From Crocinitomicaceae bacterium (GTDB taxonomy: Bacteria; Bacteroidota; Bacteroidia; Flavobacteriales_D; Crocinitomicaceae), in the NCBI GenBank assembly GCA_020635955.1, contig JACJYW010000004.1, positions 310,001 through 374,000 on the forward strand: a DNA stretch of 64,000 nt. The letters are read 5' to 3'. Every line of letters begins with the position of its first letter. The first letter of the stretch is position 1. Below, one piece after another: positions 32,830-41,403 of the stretch. The notes beneath the pieces are model-generated. The model was not told the DNA's origin, searched no databases, and saw only the letters and a program-made list of their open reading frames with translations. The position numbers were made by a program, and so were the translations under genes.

Positions 32830-33414
32830 ATGACTAAAAATATATCAGTCGGGATAACCGGTGGTATCGGTTCTGGTAAAACGTATGTTTGCAGGACCCT
32901 TAATACCATGGGTTATCCCGTTTTTTATTCTGATGAACAAGCAAAACAATTGTTGATTGATGATACCGAAGCTATAGCCGCAATAAAGAGCCTATTTGGG
33001 GATGAAGCTTATCTATATGGTCAATTAAACAGAAGTTTTCTAGCCGAAAAAATATTTGCAGATCTCTCTTTAAGGGAAAAAATGAACAACATTGTTCACC
33101 CGTTGGTTAGAAAACGATTTAATCAATGGGCATTAAGAAGTGAATCTCCTATCGTATTCAATGAAGCAGCCATTCTATTTGAGACAGGGGCTTTTAAGAA
33201 TTTTGATTACACCATTTTAGTTACTGCTCCAGTTGACATCAAGATCAAACGAACCATGCAGAGAGATGGCGTATCCAAAGAAGAAGTAATAGCAAGAATG
33301 AATGCTCAATGGCCGGATGAACAAAAAATACCTTTAGCTTCATTCGTTATAATTAATGACGAAACTACACCACTACTTCCTCAAATTGTAAAAATCCTTG
33401 ACCAGATCAAATGA
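32830..33414 (+). CDS. coaE: dephospho-CoA kinase
   Basis: 194 aa. P-loop GGIGSGKT (residues 10-17) after ISVGIT, a CoA-binding DEQAKQLL segment (about 36-43) and the lid region with IVHPLVRKRF and NEAAILFETG. It phosphorylates the ribose 3'-hydroxyl of dephospho-CoA, the last step of coenzyme A synthesis. The ATG at 32830 is 19 bases after SiaC, and the gene overlaps the next by 4 bases, forming a SiaB-SiaC-CoaE-Nnr operon. Confidence 0.95.
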   Translation: MTKNISVGITGGIGSGKTYVCRTLNTMGYPVFYSDEQAKQLLIDDTEAIAAIKSLFGDEAYLYGQLNRSFLAEKIFADLSLREKMNNIVHPLVRKRFNQWALRSESPIVFNEAAILFETGAFKNFDYTILVTAPVDIKIKRTMQRDGVSKEEVIARMNAQWPDEQKIPLASFVIINDETTPLLPQIVKILDQIK

Positions 33415-34883
33415 GTTTAAATGTTTATAGTGCGGAGCAAATGCAAAAATGGGACAAATACACCATTGAACACGAACCAATTGCCTCTATTGATCTAATG
33501 GAGCGTGCCGCAACACTGGCTGCCAAATCAATTTTGGGGAGAAATGTTTTTTCATCAGCAGGCATCTTTTGTGGGCCCGGCAATAATGGTGGAGACGGTT
33601 TAGTTATTGCAAGATTATTAGCTGAATCAGGCAAGGTCGTTAATCTTTTTGTATTACAATTTGGTGATCAAACTGAGGATTTTAGATCGAATTTTAAGAG
33701 ACTGCCCAAAGCGGTTATAATTCATGTATTAACGGATAAAGAACATGACTTCGATTGCAAAAATGATCTGATCATTGATGCTATTTTTGGTTCAGGTTTG
33801 AGCCGCCCCATTGAAGGTTGGATGGGTGAAGTCATTCAAAAGATCAACCAATTAAAGATCAAAACTATAGCTATTGACATTCCTTCAGGATTGTTTGCAT
33901 TAGACAATAGTGATAATGATGGTTTAGCCAATATCATACAGGCAGATGAAACTCTTACTTTCATGTGCCCAAAAATGGCTTTCTTTTATGAACGTTACTA
34001 TCAATATGTTGGCAATTTCAGAATTATCGACATTGGTTTATCACCTGATTTTCAATCTCAACCATTTGCAAAATTCATGACAGAAGATGATGTTCATATT
34101 GAACGTAGACACCGATTCGATCATAAAGGAACTTCAGGTTGCATGTTACTTGTCGCGGGATTTGAACAAATGAGTGGTGCAGCAATAATTGCATCAAAAG
34201 CTGCAATGAAAGCCGGAGCAAGATATCTTTACACTTCATGCGGCGAAGAAGGGAAAACAGCCCTGAACATTGCTCTGCCTGAAGCCATCTGGCATACTAC
34301 TTCCTCGTTTGTAGTACCTGCCAAAGTGAAAGCTATCGCAATTGGTCCTGGATTGGGAAAATCTGAAGAAGCAGTAAAAATTTTAGACCAGGTGCTGCAA
34401 AATTCATTGCCATTAATCCTGGATGCAGATGCCATTAATTGTATTGCAGAAAATGCAGTTTTGTTAGGTAAACTACCTGAAAACTCAATTCTTACGCCAC
34501 ATATAGGAGAATTAGAGAGACTTATTGGAGCACAAGACTCACCAGAATCTTTATTAAAGGCACAGCTAAATTTCTCAAAGGAACATAAAGTGTATATCAT
34601 CCAAAAAGGTCCGTTTAGTAAGTTAACTACGCCTCAAGGCAATGTATATATAAACAGTTCTGGAAATCCGGGAATGTCAACTGCCGGTATGGGAGATGCT
34701 TTGACAGGCATTATTGGGGCATTATTATCTCAAGGGTACGAACCAGAGAATGCGGCCATTATTGGCATGTTCGTGCACGGTTATGCTGCAGATGAACGCG
34801 TAAAGGACAAAGGGGAAATAGGACTTTTAGCAAGCGAAGTAATTGATCAGCTGCCACATGTCTTAAATAAGTTTGCTACTTAA
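33411..34883 (+). CDS. nnr: bifunctional NAD(P)H-hydrate epimerase / ADP-dependent dehydratase
   Basis: 490 aa with two domains. The N-terminal YjeF epimerase part (about 1-210) has AGIFCGPGNNGGDGLVIARLL (in part: GPGNNGGDG, about 50-58) and the DAIFGSGLSRPI loop. The C-terminal ribokinase-like dehydratase (about 220-490) has GCMLLVAG at its start, IAIGPGLGKSEE and GMSTAGMGDALTGIIGALL (about 423-441) as the ATP/ADP site. It repairs hydrated NAD(P)H. Last gene of the SiaB operon; its stop overlaps that of the convergent outer-membrane protein by 4 bases (TTAA). Confidence 0.94.
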   Translation: MSLNVYSAEQMQKWDKYTIEHEPIASIDLMERAATLAAKSILGRNVFSSAGIFCGPGNNGGDGLVIARLLAESGKVVNLFVLQFGDQTEDFRSNFKRLPKAVIIHVLTDKEHDFDCKNDLIIDAIFGSGLSRPIEGWMGEVIQKINQLKIKTIAIDIPSGLFALDNSDNDGLANIIQADETLTFMCPKMAFFYERYYQYVGNFRIIDIGLSPDFQSQPFAKFMTEDDVHIERRHRFDHKGTSGCMLLVAGFEQMSGAAIIASKAAMKAGARYLYTSCGEEGKTALNIALPEAIWHTTSSFVVPAKVKAIAIGPGLGKSEEAVKILDQVLQNSLPLILDADAINCIAENAVLLGKLPENSILTPHIGELERLIGAQDSPESLLKAQLNFSKEHKVYIIQKGPFSKLTTPQGNVYINSSGNPGMSTAGMGDALTGIIGALLSQGYEPENAAIIGMFVHGYAADERVKDKGEIGLLASEVIDQLPHVLNKFAT

Positions 34884-35653
34884 AATCTTAGGGTTAATCC
34901 AGCATTTAGACCAATTCCATACATTCTGTGATACACAGGCTTTTGCGAATTATAGGTATTGAACAGGTGCTGACGATATTCTGGATAAAAAGTGATTCCT
35001 ATCCAATCCATGTTATAAGTAAAACCTACTCCTACATTTGTCATCAAATTAAATTGGGACAATTTTTCTTTATGCTTCTCCACAGGCAACTCTATCAAAG
35101 TACCTAAAGCTGTTGTATAATTGGATATATAGCGAACGTTAAGTATGTTAACAGGAGTTACTCCTGCAAATCCGAAAATTTGGAACTTATCTCCATAAGC
35201 ATATCTTAACTTAAGAGGCATTCCCAATTGGATATATGACTGTGTGTATGAAAAGGTAGAATCTGAATTAGGATCGTCATACGTGTATTGTTCTTTATGA
35301 CCAAAGAATGTAACACCCAAATCAAGCATTAAATTACCTGATACAGGTAAAAAAACACCACCAGTAACACCATTAGAAAAATCAGGTTTCTGCTCCTCCC
35401 ACTCTGCATAGGCATTATAGGGACTATTATCTTCAAATTTTCTACTTCCCCAATTGTATAAATACGTTAGATAAAAAGTAGTGCCACTGAGAGAATCGCG
35501 GTTCATTTTGTCCTTTGAATTTTCGTCTTTCTCTTCTTCTATCTCTCCACCAACAATCTGAGAAAATGAAGTATTGGAAACAGTAATTGAAGCCAATAAA
35601 AGGAGTAACAATTTCCCTTTCAACGATAGATTAAACTTATATTTGATAGTCAT
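34880..35653 (-). CDS. outer-membrane beta-barrel (porin-family-like) protein
   Basis: 257 aa from the ATG at 35653 (MTIKYKFNLSLKGK); a longer frame from 35677 exists, but a -7 box at 35659-35666 lies inside it, so I prefer the shorter form. Signal peptide cleavage is near TSFSQ (about residue 33). The mature part has aromatic amphipathic strands (FYLTYLYNWGSRKF, FGFAGVTPVNIL, WIGITFYPEYRQHLF) and ends in Phe (AGLTLRF), as do BAM-inserted barrels. Ligand unknown. Confidence 0.7.
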   Translation of the reverse strand: MTIKYKFNLSLKGKLLLLLLASITVSNTSFSQIVGGEIEEEKDENSKDKMNRDSLSGTTFYLTYLYNWGSRKFEDNSPYNAYAEWEEQKPDFSNGVTGGVFLPVSGNLMLDLGVTFFGHKEQYTYDDPNSDSTFSYTQSYIQLGMPLKLRYAYGDKFQIFGFAGVTPVNILNVRYISNYTTALGTLIELPVEKHKEKLSQFNLMTNVGVGFTYNMDWIGITFYPEYRQHLFNTYNSQKPVYHRMYGIGLNAGLTLRF

Positions 35654-35658
35654 ACATG

Positions 35659-35666
35659 CAAAAATA
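35659..35666 (-). promoter_or_regulatory. -7 promoter element directly before the outer-membrane protein
   Basis: Reverse strand reads TATTTTTG (TAnnTTTG) and ends 5 bases before the ATG at 35653. It decides the start codon and implies a leaderless transcript. Confidence 0.5.
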
Positions 35667-35682
35667 GGAATATTCATCCGTT

Positions 35683-36264
35683 ATGAAGCTAACCTTTAAT
35701 TCACCTGTAGTTCTCATCTTCTCATTTATATGTGCTGCTGTGTATATTATGAGTACAATGAATATCGGCAATAATTATTTCGTGGTTTTTCCTGAGTGGG
35801 ATTTCAGTAATCCTGCATGGTATTTTAGAGTTGTTTCACATACAATGGGACATGCAAGCACCGAACATTTAATGGGAAATATGGCCTTCTTTTTATTACT
35901 GGGACCAATTGTTGAAGAAAAATATGGTAGCAAGCATTTATTATTGATGATGATAACCACGGCTGTCATAACAGGACTCATCCAAATTACTTTTTTCAAT
36001 GTTCCACTTTTAGGGGCAAGTGGCATTGTTTTTATGCTGATCTTACTGGTTTCTTTAGTAAACTTTAAGAATAAAGAAATCCCTCTGACATTTGTTCTAA
36101 TTGTCATAATATACATTGGCAAAGAAATTTGGGGCACCTTTGAACAGGACAACATTTCACATTCCACTCACATCATAGGAGGTATAGTGGGTGCAGGCTT
36201 TGGATTTGCATTAGGAGGTAAAAAAGCAAAAAGTAGTGAACCAACTTCCAACTCAGTTTTATAA
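35683..36264 (+). CDS. rhomboid family intramembrane serine protease (second)
   Basis: 193 aa with about six membrane helices. Catalytic Ser114 is in GASGIVF and His163 in HSTHIIGG; His62 and Asn66 are in EHLMGNM. Unlike the first rhomboid at 19167-19778, it lacks a long cytosolic loop and has a short Lys/Ser tail. It is divergent from the outer-membrane protein gene and precedes moxR by 29 bases. Substrate unknown. Confidence 0.92.
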   Translation: MKLTFNSPVVLIFSFICAAVYIMSTMNIGNNYFVVFPEWDFSNPAWYFRVVSHTMGHASTEHLMGNMAFFLLLGPIVEEKYGSKHLLLMMITTAVITGLIQITFFNVPLLGASGIVFMLILLVSLVNFKNKEIPLTFVLIVIIYIGKEIWGTFEQDNISHSTHIIGGIVGAGFGFALGGKKAKSSEPTSNSVL

Positions 36265-36293
36265 TCTTCTGATTATATTTACGTTTCTCAGTT

Positions 36294-37268
36294 ATGAATA
36301 TGCAACAACTATCAGATAAAGAAGGAGTAGATCTACTCGTAAAAAAATATAACGAACTAAAGTCAGAAATTCACAAGGTAATTGTCGGACAAGATGAAGT
36401 AGTGCAGCAAGTTTTAATGTCTATTTTTTCAAACGGACACAGCTTATTGGTTGGTGTACCGGGATTAGCCAAGACTTTGTTGATCCAAACTATTTCAGAC
36501 TCTCTGGGATTAAGTTTCAAAAGAATTCAGTTTACGCCAGATCTTATGCCTTCAGATATTGTTGGTTCTGAGATCCTTGATGAATCGCGAAATTTTAAGT
36601 TTATAAAGGGACCTATTTTTGCCAATATCATTTTGGCGGATGAGATCAACCGTACACCACCAAAAACGCAAGCTGCTTTACTTGAAGCCATGCAGGAGAA
36701 AAATGTGACGGCAGCCGGCACCAAATATGAGTTAGATAAACCATTTTTCGTTTTAGCTACCCAAAACCCAATTGAACAAGAAGGTACATATCCTCTTCCA
36801 GAGGCCCAATTAGACCGTTTTATGTTCAACATTTGGGTTGATTATCCAACTTACGAAGAAGAGATCAGTATTGTAAAAAATACAACCTCAGACACAAAAG
36901 TCGAGCTAAAACCTATTCTACATACCGAAGAGATCATCTACTTCCAACAATTGATTCGAAGAATACCGGTTCCGGATGCAGTTTATGATTATGCTGTTAA
37001 ATTGGTTGCTAAAACCAGAATGACTGGGGGTTATACTCATCCTCTCACTGAAAAATATTTAGATTGGGGGGCAGGACCAAGGGCCTCACAATATTTGATC
37101 ATTGGCGCAAAATGTTATGCTGCTATCAAAGGCAAGTATTCTCCTGATATTGAGGATGTAAAAGCCGTAGCTTTCCCAATTCTTCGTCATAGAATCGTTA
37201 GAAATTATAGAGCTGAAGCCGAAGGTTTCACTATTGAGAAGATCATTACCGAGTTGATGAACAGTTAA
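36294..37268 (+). CDS. MoxR family AAA+ ATPase
   Basis: 324 aa. Walker A GVPGLAKT (residues 54-61), Walker B ILADEINRTPPKTQAALLEAMQE (in part: LADEINR, about 113-119), sensor 1 LATQNP and sensor 2 GAGPRASQYLI. MoxR proteins usually act as chaperones for VWA-domain partners (DUF58, VWA proteins) encoded next to them; here the next gene is purB, so the usual partners are missing in this window. Function here is therefore open. Confidence 0.93.
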   Translation: MNMQQLSDKEGVDLLVKKYNELKSEIHKVIVGQDEVVQQVLMSIFSNGHSLLVGVPGLAKTLLIQTISDSLGLSFKRIQFTPDLMPSDIVGSEILDESRNFKFIKGPIFANIILADEINRTPPKTQAALLEAMQEKNVTAAGTKYELDKPFFVLATQNPIEQEGTYPLPEAQLDRFMFNIWVDYPTYEEEISIVKNTTSDTKVELKPILHTEEIIYFQQLIRRIPVPDAVYDYAVKLVAKTRMTGGYTHPLTEKYLDWGAGPRASQYLIIGAKCYAAIKGKYSPDIEDVKAVAFPILRHRIVRNYRAEAEGFTIEKIITELMNS

Positions 37269-37279
37269 TGCTGTTTCAC

Positions 37280-37311
37280 TTTGGTCAACAAGTATTGAAT
37301 ACTTATCTTTG
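37280..37311 (+). promoter_or_regulatory. complete Bacteroidota promoter of purB
   Basis: TTTG (37280-37283) is followed after 20 bases by TATCTTTG (37304-37311), a match to TTTG-N19-21-TAnnTTTG. It is 23 bases before the purB ATG. The best-formed promoter in the window. Confidence 0.72.
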
Positions 37312-37334
37312 CGCTTTCTTATACATGCCGGAAT

Positions 37335-38684
37335 ATGAATGAATTGATGGCCATTTCTCCTGTTGATGGGAGATACAGATCCAAAGTAGATAATTTAGCA
37401 GAATATTTTTCTGAATATGCCCTAATAAAATACAGAATCCTTGTTGAGATCGAGTATTTCATTGCTCTTACCAAAGTAGATATTAAAGGGTTAAAAGATT
37501 TTCCCTCAGATAAGGAAAATTCACTTAGAGAGATATATAAGCAATTCACTGAGGAGGATGCTGCTGCCATTAAAGACATTGAACGCACCACCAATCATGA
37601 TGTTAAAGCGGTAGAATACTTCATCAAGCAGAAACTAGAAAAACTAGGTCTTTCTAAATATGAAGAATTCGTTCATTTTGGATTGACTTCACAAGACATT
37701 AATAACACCGCAATTCCTTTATCTTTAAAGGATGCAGTATATAATGAATATATTCCATTGTTGGACGATCTAATTCTTACATTGAATGAATTTGCTCAGG
37801 AATGGAAAAATATTCCCATGTTGGCCAGAACACATGGTCAACCAGCCTCTCCTACTCGATTAGGTAAAGAAATGTTTGTGTTCGTTGAAAGATTAGATGT
37901 TCAGAAACAACAATTGTTATCAGTACCATTTTCGGCAAAATTTGGTGGAGCAACTGGAAACATGAACGCTCACTATGTTGCCTTTCCAACCATCAATTGG
38001 GTGAACTTTGCCAATGAATTTGTTAATGGAACATTAGAAATAGATAGAAGTCAAACAACTACTCAGATCGAGCATTATGATAATGCGGCTGCACTTTTTG
38101 ATGCCATGAAAAGGATAAATTCAATTATCCTGGATCTTGACAGAGATATGTGGACCTATATTTCTATGGAATATTTCAAGCAAAAGATCAAAGAGGGTGA
38201 AATTGGTTCATCAGCAATGCCACATAAAGTAAATCCTATTGACTTTGAAAATTCAGAGGGAAATATTGGTATCGCCAATGCCATGTTTGAACATTTAGCA
38301 GCAAAACTCCCTGTTTCCAGACTGCAAAGAGACCTAACAGATTCAACAGTTTTAAGAAATGTTGGTGTTCCATTGGCACACACGATTATAGCGTTTAAAT
38401 CTACTTTGAAAGGATTAAATAAGTTATTGCTGAATGAAGCAAAACTTCAAAATGATCTTGAGGATAACTGGGCCGTTGTGGCAGAAGCTATTCAAACTGT
38501 TTTAAGAAGAGAGGGGTATCCAAAACCTTATGAAGCATTGAAGGGATTAACAAGAACAAATGCTTCGATCACAAAATCGAGTATTCAGGCATTCATTGAC
38601 ACGCTTGATGTTTCAGAAGAAATTAAAGCGGAGTTAAAGGCTATTAATCCTCAGAATTTCACTGGAATTAACATGGTGGATTAA
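37335..38684 (+). CDS. purB: adenylosuccinate lyase
   Basis: 449 aa. SPVDGRYRSKV (about 6-16) at the start, HDVKAVEYF and TSQDINN (about 116-122) in the active site, GATGNMNAH and the signature GSSAMPHKVNP (about 291-301). It makes fumarate plus AMP or AICAR in purine synthesis. It has its own promoter and its stop overlaps, by 4 bases (TTAA), the stop of the convergent anti-sigma gene. Confidence 0.96.
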   Translation: MNELMAISPVDGRYRSKVDNLAEYFSEYALIKYRILVEIEYFIALTKVDIKGLKDFPSDKENSLREIYKQFTEEDAAAIKDIERTTNHDVKAVEYFIKQKLEKLGLSKYEEFVHFGLTSQDINNTAIPLSLKDAVYNEYIPLLDDLILTLNEFAQEWKNIPMLARTHGQPASPTRLGKEMFVFVERLDVQKQQLLSVPFSAKFGGATGNMNAHYVAFPTINWVNFANEFVNGTLEIDRSQTTTQIEHYDNAAALFDAMKRINSIILDLDRDMWTYISMEYFKQKIKEGEIGSSAMPHKVNPIDFENSEGNIGIANAMFEHLAAKLPVSRLQRDLTDSTVLRNVGVPLAHTIIAFKSTLKGLNKLLLNEAKLQNDLEDNWAVVAEAIQTVLRREGYPKPYEALKGLTRTNASITKSSIQAFIDTLDVSEEIKAELKAINPQNFTGINMVD

Positions 38685-38926
38685 GAAATCTGGTTTGCCA
38701 GATGATCCTTCATTTTTGACTTTTCATCATCTGAAATACATTTATCAGTATGACCATTTCCGGCCATCTTGATCACTTTTGAAAGTACCTGATCATCTTC
38801 ATGATAGCATTTGCATACCTTACAAACATAAAGATGGATACGTAGCTTACGCTTACCCCACCAGCTCAACTTTTCAAAGTGTTGCTGTTCCATCATTTGG
38901 CCTGCCTTATTACATTTCATGATCAT
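38681..38926 (-). CDS. small zinc-finger anti-sigma factor
   Basis: 81 aa. The H-x3-C-x2-C motif (HLYVCKVC, about residues 31-38) together with an N-terminal Cys (MKCN) matches the ZAS (zinc-binding anti-sigma) pattern, and the chain is cytosolic without a membrane helix. It overlaps the ECF sigma gene by 4 bases (ATGA), the usual sigma/anti-sigma coupling. The presence of a free CKVCKC cysteine cluster suggests redox or zinc sensing, as inference. Confidence 0.82.
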   Translation of the reverse strand: MIMKCNKAGQMMEQQHFEKLSWWGKRKLRIHLYVCKVCKCYHEDDQVLSKVIKMAGNGHTDKCISDDEKSKMKDHLANQIS

Positions 38927-39483
38927 GAATTAAACCATTTGTTTTTTAAGCATTCTCTCAGTTGCACCTTGGCTCTGTGAACAATAACCCACAGGTTTGA
39001 CGCAGTAATATCATGCTCCTTACATACTTCTTCAGTCTCCTTTTCCTCAACCAGCTTATCTATCACTATACCTTTCCATTTTTCAGGTAATTCCTGAATA
39101 CATCCCATAATTGCTTCACGCAGCTCTCTGTTTTCAATATCTACCTCAATTTCAGAAATACGATTATCTGCGGCTCTGTCTATGATACGCTCTTCAGCAC
39201 TTACCGTTTCAACACCTAAAGAGGACATGGATTTTGTTTGCCGAGACTCTTGTTTACGCCAGTGATCAATGATCTTTCTTTTAAGAATTGAAAACAACCA
39301 GGTTTTCAAAGTGCTTTTTCCCTCAAAATTCTCTACGCTTTTTAAAGCCGATACAAAGGTGTCCTGCACAAGATCTAAAGCCAGATCATGTTCATTTACC
39401 CTTGTAATGGCAAAATTATAGAGCATATCTGAATACTCATCTACCCATTTAGAGCTATCAATAATATGTGCCGAATCAGACAT
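38923..39483 (-). CDS. ECF-type RNA polymerase sigma factor (second)
   Basis: 186 aa. Region 2 spans about residues 12-85 (YSDMLYNFAITRVN, LALDLVQDTFVSALKS, TWLFSILKRKIIDHWRK). Region 4 spans about 130-180 (LPEKWKGIVIDKL, a helix-turn-helix with VCKEHDITASNLWVIVHRAKVQL). The ZAS anti-sigma gene follows with a 4-base overlap. It probably responds to an oxidative or metal signal through that partner; the target regulon cannot be read here. Confidence 0.92.
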   Translation of the reverse strand: MSDSAHIIDSSKWVDEYSDMLYNFAITRVNEHDLALDLVQDTFVSALKSVENFEGKSTLKTWLFSILKRKIIDHWRKQESRQTKSMSSLGVETVSAEERIIDRAADNRISEIEVDIENRELREAIMGCIQELPEKWKGIVIDKLVEEKETEEVCKEHDITASNLWVIVHRAKVQLRECLKNKWFNS

Positions 39484-39556
39484 AATTCAAGTTTAAGGAA
39501 TTATTCAGCATGAAATACACCTTTTCAAAAATGATATAACCGATTTGTGTTTATAA

Positions 39557-39583
39557 ACAAAAAAGCCCGATCTCTCGGGCTTT
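39557..39583 (-). terminator. rho-independent terminator after acyl-CoA dehydrogenase
   Basis: AAAGCCCGA (39562-39570) pairs with TCGGGCTTT (39575-39583), loop TCTC. On the minus strand a T-rich run follows (39564-39557), so it ends the beta-oxidation operon 6 bases past its last stop codon. Confidence 0.85.
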
Positions 39584-39588
39584 CTATT

Positions 39589-41391
39589 TTATTGATTCAG
39601 AGCATCTGAAAAACAGTACTCATTTTTGTCGATAAGTGTTTGAGCGATTTGCTGACGAGCATTTCTAGTATTGAATGCCTCCACTTTTGTGAATCGTTTC
39701 AATCCCATCATCATCATTCTTAATTCATCTTCTTCAACAAACGCCATCAATGCATCTTTCCCTTGTTTGTTGATAGAATCAGCAGCATCAAAAATGTAAG
39801 TTTTAGCTATCGCGATATAATCTTTACAAGCCTCTTCACCTTTACTGTGAACCATTTTCTCTACTCTCAACAAGGTAGATTCAGCAACGTAAGTATAATT
39901 GATCATGTTCGCAACATTCATCAAGATCTCCTGTTGTTTTGATAACTCCATCATCAATTTTTGAACTGCAGCTCCGGCAACCATTAAAATGGCTTTCTTG
40001 AAATTCTCAATGTATTTCTTTTCTTCAGTAAACAATTCACCCGAAGGATCAGCAAAATCAGGAATACTCATCAATTCACCTGCAACAGCCTGAGCAGGAC
40101 CCATCAGATCTAACTCACCTTTCATTGCTTTTTTAAGGATCATATCCACGGTCAACATTCTGTTGATCTCATTGGTACCTTCAAAAATTCTATTGATACG
40201 AGAGTCACGATAAGCTCTTTCTACCGGAGATTCAGCTGAATAGCCCATACCTCCATAGATCTGTACTCCTTCATCTACCACGTAATCCAACGCTTCAGAT
40301 CCAACAACTTTAAGAATAGCGCATTCTGCTGCATATTCACGAATACCTTGAAGGGTTGCATCTCTTTTAGACATTCCTCCGTTCATTTGTGCATGGATCT
40401 CGTCATCAATCGCCTGAGCAGCTCTGTAAGTAGCAGATTCAACAGCAAAAGTTCTTATTACTTGCTCCGCTAATTTGTGACGAATTGCTCCATATTTTGA
40501 AATTGGTCTGGCAAATTGCTCTCTTTCATTAGCATATTTCACTGAATAATTGATCACTTCTTTACATCCACCCAATGTTCCGGCAGCTAATTTGATGCGT
40601 CCAATATTCAGAATGTTTACCGCTATTTTAAATCCTCCCTGTCTTTCACCTAGAAGATTCTCAGCAGGCACTTTCACATTATTGAAGAAAACTTGTCTTG
40701 TAGAAGATCCTTTAATACCCATTTTCTTCTCTTCAGGGTTCAATGAAACACCTTCAGCATGAGCATCAACGATAAACGCACTTAAGTTCTCATCATTATC
40801 GATCTTAGCAAAAACAGTCATGATATCTGCGAAACCACCATTGGTGATCCACATTTTTTGACCGTTTAAAACATAATGTGATCCATCAGCAGATAGAATT
40901 GCTTTTGTTTTTCCTGAGTTAGCATCAGAACCTGAACTTGGCTCCGTTAAACAATAAGCGGCTTTCCACTCACCAGAAGCTAATTTTGGAATATATTTTT
41001 GTTTTTGATCTTCAGTACCGAAATAAAGGATTGGTAATGTACCAATACCGGTATGTGCACCAAAGGCCACTGAAAAAGAATGTCCTCTTCCTAAATATTC
41101 AGTGGAAAGCATAGATGTAACTGTATCAACACCCATTCCTCCTAATTCTTCAGGAACAGATAATCCTAGCATCCCTAGTTCACCTGCTTTATCTAGTTTG
41201 CTTTGCATCAAACCTTCTTCCATTGAATCTAATCGATCAAGGTGTAGTACAATTTCTTGTTCCACAAAATCTTTGCAGGTTTGAGCGATCATTCTTTGCT
41301 CCTCATTGTAATCTTCAGGAGTAAATACTTCATCCGGAGTTGAAACTCTAATCAGGAATTCTCCTCCTTTAATTGGCTTTTTTTCTTCCAT
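39589..41391 (-). CDS. acyl-CoA dehydrogenase family protein
   Basis: 600 aa. FAD/substrate domain with LTEPSSGSDANSGKT (about 152-166) and WITNGGFADIMTVFAK, and the catalytic Glu in FEGTNEINRM (about 408). The C-terminal extension beyond about 430 is longer than in short-chain enzymes and resembles the large Bacteroidota/VLCAD-like group. It introduces the first double bond of fatty acyl-CoA. Last gene of the MarR-fadB-S23-fadA-acd operon, 12 bases after fadA. Confidence 0.93.
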   Translation of the reverse strand: MEEKKPIKGGEFLIRVSTPDEVFTPEDYNEEQRMIAQTCKDFVEQEIVLHLDRLDSMEEGLMQSKLDKAGELGMLGLSVPEELGGMGVDTVTSMLSTEYLGRGHSFSVAFGAHTGIGTLPILYFGTEDQKQKYIPKLASGEWKAAYCLTEPSSGSDANSGKTKAILSADGSHYVLNGQKMWITNGGFADIMTVFAKIDNDENLSAFIVDAHAEGVSLNPEEKKMGIKGSSTRQVFFNNVKVPAENLLGERQGGFKIAVNILNIGRIKLAAGTLGGCKEVINYSVKYANEREQFARPISKYGAIRHKLAEQVIRTFAVESATYRAAQAIDDEIHAQMNGGMSKRDATLQGIREYAAECAILKVVGSEALDYVVDEGVQIYGGMGYSAESPVERAYRDSRINRIFEGTNEINRMLTVDMILKKAMKGELDLMGPAQAVAGELMSIPDFADPSGELFTEEKKYIENFKKAILMVAGAAVQKLMMELSKQQEILMNVANMINYTYVAESTLLRVEKMVHSKGEEACKDYIAIAKTYIFDAADSINKQGKDALMAFVEEDELRMMMMGLKRFTKVEAFNTRNARQQIAQTLIDKNEYCFSDALNQ

Positions 41392-41403
41392 TTCAGTAAA
41401 TCT

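Noticed and set aside
35654..35677. Earlier ATG of the outer-membrane protein
   Set aside because: The promoter box at 35659-35666 falls inside it.
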